Below the pieces are notes generated by a model. That model made no database searches and was not told the origin of the DNA. It saw nothing but the letters and a program-made list of their open reading frames with translations. 64,000 nt of DNA, taken from contig JAAXNY010000009.1 in the NCBI GenBank assembly GCA_013420905.1, forward strand, positions 1,240,001-1,304,000, given 5' to 3'. Position numbers and translations under genes: made by a program. Of this stretch, positions 33,903 to 45,606 are shown piece after piece (position 1 is the first letter of the stretch; each line of letters opens with the position of its first letter). The DNA is from Collybia mongolica (taxonomy: Eukaryota; Basidiomycota; Agaricomycetes; Agaricales; Clitocybaceae).

Positions 33903-36900
33903 ATGGACAACCGTGCTAACTCTCTGCAAGATCTCTTTTCTCGTGGATCAACCCCTCCTGTCCAGCAGCCACAGCTTCAACAGTACGCGGCCCCTCATCT
34001 CTCAAGCAATTCTTCGCCAAACCAAATTGATTCCTTGTTTCAAAACTTGAGCTCTTCTACTGACCAGCAGAAACCTCAGCAGCAAGCTGCCAATCCAACG
34101 ACAGACAATTATAGTAGTTCATCGCCAGTCGCATCTGTGATGTCTCTGACTGACGAGCCGATCACTTCATCTACTTCTACCTCAAACGCTACAGCTGCAG
34201 ACAGGCAAAGTGCTCTTCTGTCTCTCTTAGGTGGACCTTCCTCTGCCTCCAACACCCGAAACGTTGGAACGGGAGCAACCAGTGCCTCGTTGCCACAACA
34301 GGTACCGACGCCTCCAGGTTCCTCACAACGTTCGGGTTCCAGTCCGACCCATAATGAGGCACAGGGGAAGATTTTATTGGAACAATTGATGGCTGGGTGA
34401 GCAAGCGTTCTGCTTTCGAGTGAAACTTTCTATTGGGCATGAGCTAGCAAGGTTCATCACAATCTGGCGAGCGGCATCAATTACATACTCTGTTACCCTT
34501 CACATATGTCGGCTTAGCAAGTCAAAAATCGAACATGCAGCGTGGTCTCCACGATTAAACCACGAGGACGTTGCATGTAGTTCCCTGAAATTCCCTGCTC
34601 TTTCGTTATATTCCTTTTGCCTTGATGCTCTCAATAGAAGATTTTGCTGATCATACCTATTATCCATACTCTAGACATCCTCCGAGGGCTAATTATCCAG
34701 ATTCGCAGCCTGCATCGATGCCCGCGGCTGTACCTTCACCTCCATACGGACAACCACAACATGAAGGCGAATACAACCCTTATAATAGACAGGATCAACC
34801 TTCAGAGATGTCTCAGCGATCTCAAGGTCCTCCGCCACCGCCGGTGCAACAGCCTCCGTCCCCTCGGAAATCAATGTTCGAGTTCGTATCTCCCTTCGAC
34901 CACCTGTCCTCTTCAGCCAGTACGATCAAGAAGAAGCCTGTCCCCACACAAACGGCCAGCGTTTCGAGCACTAATGATGACTCTGGATCCTGGACTGCCG
35001 TCTCTGATCCAAAGCGGCAGTCTGTTGACGATTTGCTGGGACATCTCACCAGAGGGCAGCAACCCGTTTCTCAACCAACGCAGGCGTCGTCGTCTAATTA
35101 CGATTCTTTTCTTAATACTGGAGATTTCTCTCAAGCAGAGAAACCTTCAGCACAACAACCCAGGGCTCCTCCACCCCCGCTTCCACCAAAGCCTGTCCCC
35201 AATCGAGCAACTTCGCCACGCTCTTCGCCTCCCAAAGCTCAGCCGCAGCAACGTACACAAGTAAGACAGGCAGACTCGCCTGCGAGTCAACAAGGTGTTC
35301 TGCCTGGATCATATCAAAGTACTACTCGAAGAGATAAGGAGAGTTCGCCTGGTCCGCGTGGCGGTCTCAAGAAGGGTCCTGGTATCCAATCAAAATTCTC
35401 CAAGAATCAGTCCAGCCCAAGGTTCTACAATTTGGTTTATGAAATACACACATTCTCATTCCTTCCCTTCTAGCCCTCAGGCTCAAACAATAATCATTGA
35501 TGTCTCTCAATCATTGGACGACATTCAAGCTCCCCGCGATTTCGTAAAATCTACTGCGATTGCGCTTGTCAAACAGGATTCGGTATTTCTACCTGGAACG
35601 ACAATCGGTGCTACCCATTGGGTTGCCTATGCCATGACCCGGGGTGCGTGAAGAGAAATAATAAACCGTGTGGTCTGTCTCACGCTTTGTTAGGTCGTGT
35701 CCGAGTGATCTCGAGATCAAGTGGGGATCGCACACTTCTTCAACTTCCTCCTGTGTTTCCATCAACCTCCAGTGTCACAGACATGGCCGTCTACGGCAAC
35801 AGATTAGCCGGGGTAACATCTGATGGAGGGTTTGTTGTCTGGGAGTTACCGGAAGTTATCACCGATGATGTTCCGTGAGTGATAGTCTATTTCGTGTAAT
35901 TTTCCTCACCAGACCAATTTTTGTTAGTGGATTGCTACTCTTGTGTGTTCCGCCCGCATTAGATGCTGACGTACTGCATTCCGTTAAATGGCACCCGAGA
36001 GAGCCCGATACATTAGCAGTCGCCTCCCAGAGCAAGGTCTACCTTATCGATTTAGCGAACACGCATGCACTTCACGGCCAGCCTCTCCCACAGTCTGATC
36101 TCTACCACATTGGCCAAATATTCAATCTAGCATCGGTGAGTGGTTATTCTTACCTCAGTCTATAGTAACTCATCAACGACATTCATTCCAGCCTGTAGTT
36201 GCCTTTGACTTTGATGTCTTACACTATGCCCTTGCAACGATATCCGAGGATTCAACTCTAACCATTTGGAATATCCATGATAAGCTCCCCTACACGACGC
36301 ATAAAATACGTGGAGAAGATCTTCCATCTTCCCTGACTTTCGTTGATGGCGGACTCGTTGTCGGCCGGAAAAAAGGCACGATCTTTCAGCTCGTGTCTAT
36401 CACAACAAAGCACATATTATCAACAATCAAGTTCGTCAATGGGAATCAGGAAGACAACGACATGTTCGGCCATGTCAGCTACGATTCAAGGATACAAAGC
36501 CTGTGGATAGCCAATTGTCGACGCGAGAGTATGATTGCTGTCAAAATCAATCTCGAGTCGACCGTCATCAATGGCGAGGAAGCAATCCGAGGATCTTTTG
36601 ATCAAGTCGTTGAGTTCGTTGGTCCCAAACCCACAATTCATTTTGTCATCCTCACCGCTGATGCTGACCCTCATGGTGATGAAGCCCATGCTGCATGTGT
36701 AGCAGCCAAGGTTCAGCCCGGGGAGCTAGCCCTGGTGGCATTCTCCGTTCACTCCAGTGGTGTGGACCAAATCCTCATCCGTAGGGAATGGTTCGATACG
36801 GCTCTAGCAAATGCCCACTCTAAATTACCACCTCAAGCCCTCCCCCCTGCTCCTCAGCCAATGTCAGATAACAAAGTTCAACAGCGTCAGATTGGTCTTC

Positions 36901-38792
36901 TTGCTTCGAACCTTCCGACACCACAGGCCCCTCTTCACAACCTTCCTCGTTCTCGAACACCTCCTACATCTGAAGACATTGAAGGTGACTACAATCGTGA
37001 TGATGGTCGGTCTGGTGAGCAAAAGAACAAAGGCGGAAAAGGCAAAAATGTGAATTGGAAAGAGAAGGATGATGGGAACAGAGATAGGGACCGAAATGGC
37101 AAGGCTAATGACAATGGAATCCTCAGCGATTCCTCACTTGGCCAAGCTCTCACCCGTGAAATAAGGAAAACGGAGGAAAACTTACACACACGTCTCGGAC
37201 GGCTCATCGGAAAGGAGATGGACAAACAGCGTACGTACCACTCTTAATCATTGACTGCAGCACAGTTTTCAACTTCCTTCAGACCAACGATTGGAAGATG
37301 CTCGGGCTCACGAGCAGGCGGAAGATTTCGCTCGTCAGGAGAAAATTCTCAAGCTTATTTCCACTGAGCTTACAAGAAACACTACGCGCGTCGTCGAGAT
37401 GGCCGTGAAGAGCGAAGTCCAAAACTCCGTACTTCCCGCTCTCGAAAATATTACCAAGAATGAGGTGAAAGCAGCTTTGAATGAGCAGATTGGACGTGGC
37501 CTCGTCGATTTCATCAGTCAGGTCCGTTCAAGCCGTCGCTTCATTATAGTTTCTCTGATGGAAGTGTGATAACAGAGCCTACCAGTCGAGATGGAGAAAC
37601 TTCTCCTTCGCCCCGACATATCCGGTCATTTCGCACATATGTTGTCCTCAAATCTCACCCCTCTGATCGAACGTCACGTCAAGGAGGCGATCGCGAAAAC
37701 CTTTATACCGATATATTCGCAGCAATCGTCTGCGATGCATCAGGATCTTCTACGGGAGCTTCGCAATGAGATACATAGTGTTAAATCAGAGCTCACGGCA
37801 TGGCAGAGTGAGGCTTTCAGAAATCAAGAGGTGCGTGATCCTCTGCTTTTACAGATATATCAATACAAACATTTTTGTCAGTCCTCAATCCGAGAGTTGG
37901 AGCATACTGTGCGCACACTGTCTGAACAAGTAAAATATCTTAGTGTCAACTCCACGGGACACCATATTCTGCAGCAGCCTCAAGCTCGTAACTCCCCTGG
38001 GACTAACGTTCCCACCATTCAACCAAGTTTAACTCAAACTCTTCATCGCCAACAAAATCCGCCGCAACCGAACCAGCCATCTTCGAATTACGGGCACAAC
38101 CTGAGTAATTTCCAGCAGCAACCTCCCCCTCCCCCTCCGCCAGTCATGCATGGGCCATGGTATGGTAGTGGTATCGTAGCACCTCAGGCCTCGCATCCTG
38201 CCACGTTGCCTCAGCCTCCCCCCTCCCAACCGCAATCGGAGAGGACCCCTCCCATCAAACCGGAGCAATGGGACGAAATATACCTGGGCGTCCTCCACAC
38301 GCAAGATGCATCGAAACTAAGGGAACTCCTATCGCATACTAACCCAGAGGTGATCATGCCCCTGAACGGACCTAGTCTGGTGTCACAAGCTGTAATTTTG
38401 ACCCTTGTCCATCGAGTAGGTCCTTTCCTTGCTGCGTTTAGGTCATCTCTCAATATTTGATTAGCTATCCGCAGTCGTCGGTGACACTCCGCCCAATGAT
38501 GAATCCTTCAAGACGTCCCTCTGGTGGCTTCAACGTGCAGTTTCCGTGCTCCGTCCAGAGGTGGCTAGAATTTCATCCAGAAAAAATAAGAATTAACTTG
38601 GCTAATCTTCTCCTGGCATAGGACAAATTAATTACTGATTTCATACCACGAGTTGTTCCCAACGTTCAACAGCTACTGAACACGACGAAGCAGCGGCTGG
38701 GTATCCTCCCTGGTGGCCCCCCAATGCTAGAAACGGCACGGACGATCACCGACATCCAGGAAATGCTGCGGCGAAAAGTTCTTCCAGTTTGA
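33903..38792 (+). CDS. EDC4: EDC4-like mRNA-decapping scaffold (WD40, P-body)
   Basis: A large P-body scaffold of the EDC4/Pdc1 type that brings Dcp2 and partners to mRNA. Start at 33903 (MDNRANSLQDLFSRG). The disordered N-terminus is Gln/Ser/Pro-rich and holds several short hydrophobic motifs: SLQDLF, DSLFQNL, ALLSLLGG and ILLEQLMAG. A conserved box MFEFVSPFDHLSS follows (about 34873). The propeller region includes GRVRVISRSSGDRTLL, VTDMAVYGNRLAGVTSDGGFVVWEL, LHSVKWHPREPDTLAVAS, VVAFDFDVLHYALATISEDSTLTIWN and LTFVDGGLVVGRKKGTIFQLV. The C-terminal half is charged and coiled coil (37000-37900), then Pro-rich, then a helical repeat domain ending with LLNTTKQRLGILPG and MLRRKVLPV at 38792. EDC4 has exactly this order. 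Length is about 1,200-1,250 residues. The exon structure between 34400 and 34630 is unclear. Confidence 0.83.
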
Positions 38793-39133
38793 TGAGTTAC
38801 TGTGCATGTATGAATACTGTTTATCTTCTAGCCTCTACTAGCTGTCTACCTGTTATTACGATCCCAACTTGTTTTACGACGCGAAATGTAATGATATCGT
38901 GACCAAATCACATCACGTGCCTACCATGTCGCGAAGCACACTCAAAATGCCATGTGATGATAGTGTCAACCATTGTTGAAGTTGAACTTACTCAACAGAG
39001 CTTCCAAGACCTCAAATCATCTGCCACAGGTTATACGAATATCTTAACCTATATCTAGCCTTACAATACTCGCCCATTTGCAAATCCGTATCTCATTCCG
39101 TTAATCAGTCATTCAAAGCCGTTCGGCCTGAGA
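38793..39133. other. Intergenic, EDC4-like to Argonaute
   Basis: 341 bases separate the EDC4-like stop from the Argonaute start on the same strand. No coding signal, repeat or RNA structure is recognised. Confidence 0.4.
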
Positions 39134-42100
39134 ATGAGCGCCGGTGTAGATCGCACACCTGGGACGGATGGAACAAAACTTCTCGCCCTCACCAATGCCT
39201 TTGAGATGAGATGGGCGCCGCGCACAGGTGGCTCAGGCTACGTGTACCACTACGATGGTAGGTATCGTCATGCATTCTCCACAAGTGACTAACCTTCATG
39301 GCCCTGCTATACCCAAGTCGGTGAGTCCGCGTGCTACCTAGTTAAAGGAGTGTGTTTATCGTTCTGTAAAGTGATTACTCCCATGTGGGATTCTAAGACC
39401 AAGGAGGCTCCCATTGGGAATCGCAAAGGGACAGAGTTGATCATGCGGCTACAAGAACAGATCCAACCCTTGGTCTTCAGCCCTTTAGGCGGTAGGCTGG
39501 ATGTCGTTACCCTAAGGAATCTGAATGATCGAACCCTGCCCAGCTTTCGACGGGAAGAAGAACCTATTCTCTTTCCAACAGTACCGATTCACATCTGAGG
39601 AGGTCAGAAAGAAGCATATGATATAGTCCGTGTGCTGAGTAGCTGTTTAGTTCCAAGTTCCTTGGGAATCTGGCCCGTCCCACAGGCCCAAAAATGTTTC
39701 TATCAAAGTCGTTTTTGTACGAAAGATAAACGTCGAGTTAAGACGATTCCCTCATTTCGCTCGGAAAACATCTCCTGACTTACATGCTAACAGCAACTTG
39801 AAGAAACTTCTGATGGGCGAAAAGGGCAGCATGAATCCCGAGGGGGAGGCAGCTATCACCCTCAATATGTTGAACGTTTTCGTACAAGCAACTCCAAAAA
39901 TGTCAGTTCGCGAGCTGGTCCTTCTTTATTCCATCGTTCAATTGAACTTCCAGGCAAGACCCCCGCATCTACAACACAAAGAGCTTCTTCACTCCATTGA
40001 ACAAGAGTTTGTTCACCTCTGGGACAACCTTTTTATCAAAATACTTACTACAGTCTTGAACCAGGCTCTAGCGATAAGATACGTCCTTTAGAGCTGTGGC
40101 GAGGATATTTCCAGTACGCGTCCCATGGTCTTGTGTGACCGACACGCTCATATTTCTTTTAGGAGTGTGCGGCCTACTTTTGGAAGAATAATTGTCAATG
40201 TCGACGTTACCGTTGGAGTTGTGTATGTGCTTCCATAAATCTGTCACACTACGCTTACGCCTCTCCAAAGCATGCCAGTGGGTCCTTTAGAAAAATTATG
40301 CGCAGATCACCTCCGCGTTAGAGACCTCTCCCGCCTGAACCCTCCAGATATCCAGAAACTCAGGCTGTTTGTAAAGGGCCTTAAGGTGGAAATTACCCTT
40401 CCGGGCCATCAAGGAAAACGACCCAAAACTATAAAAGACTTGGTTGCCAACATCGGGGAGATAACGTTTGACAAGAATGGTGTGAGAACCACTGTGGCTG
40501 TTGGTGATGTTCCTTTTTTGAGAAACCATCTGCTGAATATAGCGGCAAACAGGAGCATTTTAAACTGACTCATAATTATGCAATCCGTCCCCGCTCATTG
40601 GGAGTAAGGTTTTCCCGGGATGGTGACTTTCCGATGTCAGCTTGCAGAACAATTCAACAACTGTTCAAGGTCAGGACCCGGGATTCATTCTCTCGCGATG
40701 GTTTAGCTGAATTAATATACTTCGTATCTCAGAACCGAACATCTCCTGAGATTGTAAGGGAAGCACTGGCTTTTTCGCCCCCTAGTCCGGCCAGACGTTT
40801 ACAAGCCATAAAAGCTGGGTGGCAACAACTCCACTACGAAAACTCTCCCTTCTTAATTGGTGCTGGTATCAATGTATTGGCGGAGCCTATGCAGGTCAAA
40901 GGCCGCCAGCTACCCCAGCTTCAAATCAGATTTCAGCGTGATTATATCACCCCGCAAGTGAGGTGAACGCTCCTCTTGTTGTTACCTATTAACTGTCAAA
41001 GCTTAGCGCTCTGGTGTGTGGGATGTGATGCGAAAAACTTTTATAACACCTGCAGCCGTCCGAACTTGGATTGTCGTGGACTTTGCCGCTACTGAGATGC
41101 AAGTTTTAAGTCGATTTGTTCATGAGCTACATCAAGCCATGACGGAAAAAGGCGAGTACCTTTGACTGTGCTGATATTATTCTGACATTCAGTTTGATTT
41201 TGAAGGCATCAGTAAGTTTCAAAATATGTCGTCAGGCATAGTAGTAAACGTTATCATATAGGTGTTCCCCCCCCTCACGATATCATCAGGAGGGACCCTG
41301 GGTCTGGGGTCGCTAGTGTATGTCATCTTTCACGTCTTCGGAGCTATAATGACATAGATATAGGCTTTGTTATCTGCTGGGCGGGAATCTAGACCAGATA
41401 TGATTCTTGTGATCTTACCCGAGTCGGCTGCTTCAATATATCGGGAAGTAAAGCGTTTCGGCGATATCACAGTGGGGGTTGTCACCCAATGTGTTGTAGG
41501 TTGTAATTGACAATGCTAAATGTTACAACTGATGCACACTTTTTATGTAGAAGTGGTCACAGAAGCTCGCGAACGATGCTCGAAACGGACGGTGTAATCA
41601 ATATCACAATAACCTGATACTCAAGTTGTTGCTTTTCTCCACTCATGAATATCGTTATTGATTCTTTTCATCTTAGGATCAATGCTAAACTTGGCGGAAC
41701 TAGTTGTGTTCCCCTTGGCCCTGCAATGGACTACCTTAATCAAGCACCCACTATGGTTTTAGGTGAACTCAATTATATTTTCAATAGGTATATGAGCCTT
41801 TTTATCTAAGTCCACCTTTCAGGAGCCGATGTTAGCCATCCTGGGCCAGGGAGTTCTCTCCCTTCAATAGCAGCCTTGGTTTCATCATTCGATCCACGAG
41901 TTTGCGCCTATGCAGCATCCATCAGGGTCCAGGAATCACGCACTGAGATTATTGTTGACCTCACAAATATGTTTGCAGTTGAGTTGTATTTCAAACTTTC
42001 ATTGATATACTGCTGACCTCTTCATAAGATCGCGTTGAAGACTTTCAAGAGCAAAAATAAAGGGCAATTACCTAAACGTATATTCTTTTTCAGAGATGGC

Positions 42101-43062
42101 GTTTCTGAAGGGGAGTTTACAATTGTCCTTGAGAAAGAGCTGTCTGCTATGAAAGGTTGGTTGTAAGTCACTCAAAAACATAATCCACTGAGTGGATCAT
42201 TATTGTTCCAGTGGCAACTGCCAATGAATATGGTCCAGACTTCAAGAAGTGGCCACAGATGACATTCGTCATTGTGGGGAAGCGGCATCATTTCAGGTTT
42301 TTCCCTTTAGACCATCAGACCACTGATTCCAGAGGAAACGACAACTTGCATGCAGGTTTTGTTGTTGATCAAGGTACTGAAATATGGAAAACTAACTTTT
42401 CAACTTACCAAAGACCTGTCAGACATTGTTCATCCGGTATATCCAGATTTCTACCTGCAATCCCAGGCTGGCTTGAAAGGGAGTATGTACCAATAAGCTT
42501 CAGGTCCCCTGATTGTCTTTAAATATTTTTCTTTTCCAGCCAGTCGGCCAAGCCATTATACTGTTCTGGCAAATGGAGGGGGTCTGCCGCTAGATAAGTA
42601 AATCGAAATGCCAAGTTCTTTATGGGAAAGCTAAGCATGACTGACATCACTATAGGCTTCAGCAAATTGCGCAAGTTTAATTGTTACACCACACCCTTCC
42701 TTTGAAGTTAATTTTTGATCCACCAGGTTTGCCCTCTGCCATTGCTACCAACGATCGACGCGTTCTGTGAAAATTCCCGCTCCTGTCTACTGTGAGACGC
42801 GCTTTGTCTCATGCTAATAACTTTACTCTCTGCTTACCCCCCTTTCAGATGCCGACGTTTGTTGCTCTCGTGTCGCCCCTCTTTTTGATATTGACTTTGC
42901 TTGCAGCTCGTATGCAGGAGGGCGAAATTTCACTTTGACGACGACATCAATTTCTCGGAAGACATGTCGTCTCATTCGGATGAGAAATCCCACGTCGATT
43001 TCTACAAGGATCATTTCTCGAAAATCAACGAAACTATCAAAGACAGGATGTATTTTGTGTAA
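39134..43062 (+). CDS. AGO: Argonaute protein (N, PAZ, MID and PIWI domains), DEDQ tetrad
   Basis: A eukaryotic Argonaute, the small-RNA effector of RNA silencing. Start 39134 (MSAGVDRTPGTDG). N domain: TNAFEMRWAP, VYHYDVVITP. DUF1785: SFFTPLNKS, LELWRGYFQSVRP, FGRIIVNVDVTVGVV. PAZ: THNYAIRPRSLGVRF, FVSQNRTSP, INVLAEPMQVKGRQL. MID: IYREVKRFGD, VGVVTQCV and LKINAKLGG, so the Tyr, Lys, Gln and Lys residues that bind the guide 5' phosphate are present. PIWI: VLGADVSHPGPG (Asp codon 41828-41830), RVQESRTEII (Glu 41945-41947), FRDGVSEGEF (Asp 42095-42097). The fourth tetrad residue, His in slicing Argonautes, is Gln (codon 42464-42466, DFYLQSQAGLKG). The C-terminus is LVCRRAKFHFDDD...MYFV. Some twenty introns interrupt it; very small exons and two GC-AG introns are needed for the frame. 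Length is about 900 residues. RNA guide loading looks intact; slicing is doubtful. Confidence 0.9.
39318..39320 (+). other. Candidate 3-nt microexon (TCG) in Argonaute
   Basis: The trinucleotide sits between an intron 39258-39317 (gtaggt...cccaag) and one at 39321-39371 (gtgagt...gtaaag). Including it gives YHYDVVITP, matching the nine-residue spacing YHYELDIKP of human AGO2. Skipping it gives an in-frame but one residue shorter YHYDVITP, so both forms are open. The strong gtgagt donor right after TCG supports inclusion. Confidence 0.5.
41153..41205 (+). other. GC-AG intron in Argonaute MID region
   Basis: The donor is AAG|GCGAGT and the acceptor tgaag. It joins EKG to the 6-nt exon at 41206-41211 and then SVPPPHDIIRRDP in frame. 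The nearby GT (41157) gives the wrong frame with every acceptor I tried. Confidence 0.55.
41206..41211 (+). other. Candidate 6-nt microexon (GCATCA) in Argonaute
   Basis: Flanked by tgaag upstream and gtaagt downstream; it completes the codons for Gly-Ile-Ser between EKG and VPPPHD. Without it the reading frame is lost. It depends on the GC donor of the preceding intron. Confidence 0.55.
42671..42726 (+). other. GC-AG intron with consensus GCAAGT donor in Argonaute PIWI region
   Basis: Joining LQQIA to FALCHCYQRSTRSVKIPAP, as family alignment requires, places the donor at gcaagt, the canonical GC-type donor, and the acceptor at caccag. The in-frame continuation without this splice meets a TAA at once. 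Confidence 0.7.
42849..42856 (+). other. Candidate 8-nt microexon in Argonaute
   Basis: ATGCCGAC between a 3' splice site ctttcag and a donor gtttgt supplies YAD of the conserved YADLVCRRAKFHF. A longer exon to 42873 with donor gtcgcc is in frame too, but inserts five residues into a conserved segment. Confidence 0.5.
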
Positions 43063-43336
43063 GAGTATGGGGATCAACTTGAATGAGTGTGGATTGTGAT
43101 CGACCCAGCTATCTAGTCATAGCCGTATTTTTCCTTCATGTAGCGAACAAGAGTAAAATGTAACTGTCGGACGCATCAAAAATAAATGTAACCTGTTGGA
43201 TGGATGAATTTAAATAAATTAATCCCAAGGCGCCGAAGCCGGCTGTTGTTTCTGAATCTTCACGCGCTGGCGCACAGCACTTTATCATCACCACCACCCT
43301 CCGACAACTCATCCACCCCTCTCCGCCGACCACAAA

Positions 43337-44232
43337 ATGGCCAATAAAGGCTGGTTCAACCTCGAAACAGCAGGTGGTACTATTCCAGAGACGCAGTTTT
43401 TCGAAGGTGATTCTGCGTTCAAGTTTCTCGGGTTGTCGAGAACCCAGCGATTATACGGTTTTGTTGGATGGTGAGCCTCTTGTACCTTTCCGGGCCCCTA
43501 CCTCGCATTCTTTGACGCGTCGAGTGGCTTGTGTCGTTGGTAGCACTCTAAAAGAACTGATATCGTTTGTCACTAGTCTCGCAATAGGGTTTCTGTTGAG
43601 TATTCTGGGTGCCATTTTATTGTTCATAGGGCAGCTGGGCATCTTCGCTGGTGAGCTCCTCCCATCTTGAGAGCCAGCCACGGGAAAACTCATGGTCTCT
43701 CGAACTGTCCATACCAGTCCTTTATGTTACGGGAACAATTGTCTCTTTGGTCGGCACAGGCTTCCTCATTGGAGTGCGTGTTTCACATTCGTCCAGTGCT
43801 GAACCCTCAATACTCATGTTGGATGGACGTGCAGTTCTTTAAGCAACTTAAACTGGTGGGTTTCAATATCAAACGCTGTGGATGATGATGGTCTTGAGAC
43901 AGGTCATCCCCTGCTAGATGTTCAAACCCGTACGAGTTGTCGCCACAATTGTTTTCTTGGGGTCAATAGGTCTTGTCTTTGTGGGGGCTTTCGTTCTTAA
44001 AAACGATGTAGGTGTGATGTTACTCTTCTCGAATAAGCACTAATACTGTCGCGTACATTCAGATTCTCTGCATAAGTATGTCAGAGACACAACTTTTGGA
44101 TGGGCATAGTTCACTGACGTCGTCGTTTATACAGTATTCGTGATTATTGAATACCTGGCCTACACGTGGTACACGCTCTCATACATCCCTTATGCTCGAG
44201 CTGCTGTCACCAAAGCTGTTGGGCTAGGTTAA
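43337..44232 (+). CDS. SFT2: Vesicle transport protein SFT2
   Basis: A tetraspanning Golgi membrane protein that helps fusion of endosome-derived vesicles with the late Golgi, partly redundant with Got1 in yeast. Start at 43337 (MANKGWFNLETAGGTIPETQFFEGDSAFKFLGLSRTQRLYGFVG). After the intron come CLALGFLLSILGAILLFIGQLGIFA, VLYVTGTIVSLVGTGFLIG, FFKQLKLMFKPVRVVATIVFLGSIGLVFVGAFVLKND and YLAYTWYTLSYIPYARAAVTKAVGLG, the usual four helices with the conserved SYIPYAR end. Length of about 210 residues, with at least six introns, fits the family. It converges with the GLO2 gene. Confidence 0.92.
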
Positions 44233-44507
44233 ATGGTACCTGGCTCGCCTCGGAATGTACAAATAATACTTATTTCTGGATGTCTTTTCCTCGGTCATTT
44301 ATGCAGTATGACTTACCATAGCCTGCGTGAAATATTTCTTATGGCTTTTGTACATGATCAGACCAACAGACTTTGCTTCGAAGACATATTGTTACAAGAT
44401 AGCTTTAATAACCCTACAACTACTTCATCAGTGTCCAGCTTGAACAATTATCTGGCGAAATATCCATAACATGCTACGTAAGAACAAGGCTTGTATGTGG
44501 TCAAGAC

Positions 44508-45606
44508 TCACCCTTGGAAGTTGTTCTTCTTGTCCCTTAGAGAGTCCATGATAGCACTATCGGGAGTGTCGGCCGTTGCAGAAGTTGCATTTCTGCAAGA
44601 ATGTGTAATATTAGCCTTCATTATTGTGATAATACGTGTGAACACAGAAGACCAACCGAACAGCATCACTGTTTAGCCGCATGAACACGTTCCATTGCCT
44701 TTCGTCATCAATCGTTGTGAGGCCAGCAGTAATCTTATTCTGCTGAACGATGTCGGAAAGTCTTGCCAAAGCCTTGTTGCTCGGATCGATGGCTTTACCA
44801 AAAGCGAGATTACCAGCTGTGTATTCGTGACCATTATACACAATAGTCTCGTTGGGAAGCGTTCCCAGGTATGTGAGAGCTCGGTTCATCTCTTCACCGG
44901 TCCCCTCAAAGAACCGCCCACAACCAGCGATAAAGAGGGTATCTCCAGTGAAAACTCCACCCGGCTGCGACTTGTTGGTAGTGTCGGTGACATAATAACA
45001 AATTGAGTCCTGGGTATGGCATGGAGTTGCTAAACATCTGCAAGTACCCTCAGAGTAGGTCAACTGTGATAGGGAGTATGCAAGTACTTAACGAGAACGG
45101 ATGCTCCAAGAGTGAACTCGTCTCCATCCTTTACTAGTTTCGTCAAAGCTGGTATTTTTTCGCTCCCTCCATAAATTGGAATGTGAGGGAATTTCTCGGC
45201 CTGATGAGCAAGTACTTGTTAGTTGGGTAGAAACTGGACGGTCGATCTGGAAAGGACACACGAAAGACTAGGAGAAACTATCATCAGATCTACCCTTGTG
45301 ATAGGAGGAGATCAGCTGGACCTTGTTTCCCCCACTATGATCGAAATGGTGGTGGGTCGTGATGCTCGCGACAATCTGGACACCAAGGTTGTCCGCTGCG
45401 GCAACCACCTTTGGAACATCGTATGGGTCAACTGCCGCAGCGTTATTGGACTTATCGTCAATGATAAGATAGGCGTAGTTGTCTTCACGGACGGGAACGG
45501 GAACGACTTTCATTCTTTGATTGTGGGACAGAGAGAACCTGCGAAAACCGTGGACGAATGTTGAGACTTGAGTTTGAATGCGAAGTGAAGACATAGTAGA
45601 TGACAC
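44508..45606 (-). CDS. GLO2: Hydroxyacylglutathione hydrolase (glyoxalase II)
   Basis: A metallo-beta-lactamase-fold enzyme that hydrolyses S-D-lactoylglutathione in methylglyoxal detoxification. The start at 45606 (MSSTMSSLRIQTQVSTFVHGFRRFSLSHNQRMKVVPVPVREDNYAYLI) includes an Arg/Ser-rich N-terminal extension that could be a mitochondrial presequence; the internal Met before KVVPVPV fits a cytosolic form. Metal site: THHHFDHSGGN (TxHxHxDH type), ATPCHTQDS, VFTGDTLFIAGCGRFFEG with the bridging Asp, and NGHEYT. The last exon, after the intron that removes 44588-44651, gives NATSATADTPDSAIMDSLRDKKNNFQG. Length of about 290 residues is normal. Two start sites could give two locations, as known for glyoxalase II elsewhere (inference). 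Confidence 0.92.

Noticed and set aside
39258..39371. Single intron in place of the Argonaute 3-nt microexon
   Set aside because: It keeps the frame and cannot be excluded, but it ignores a strong gtgagt donor and shortens a conserved segment by one residue, so I prefer the microexon.
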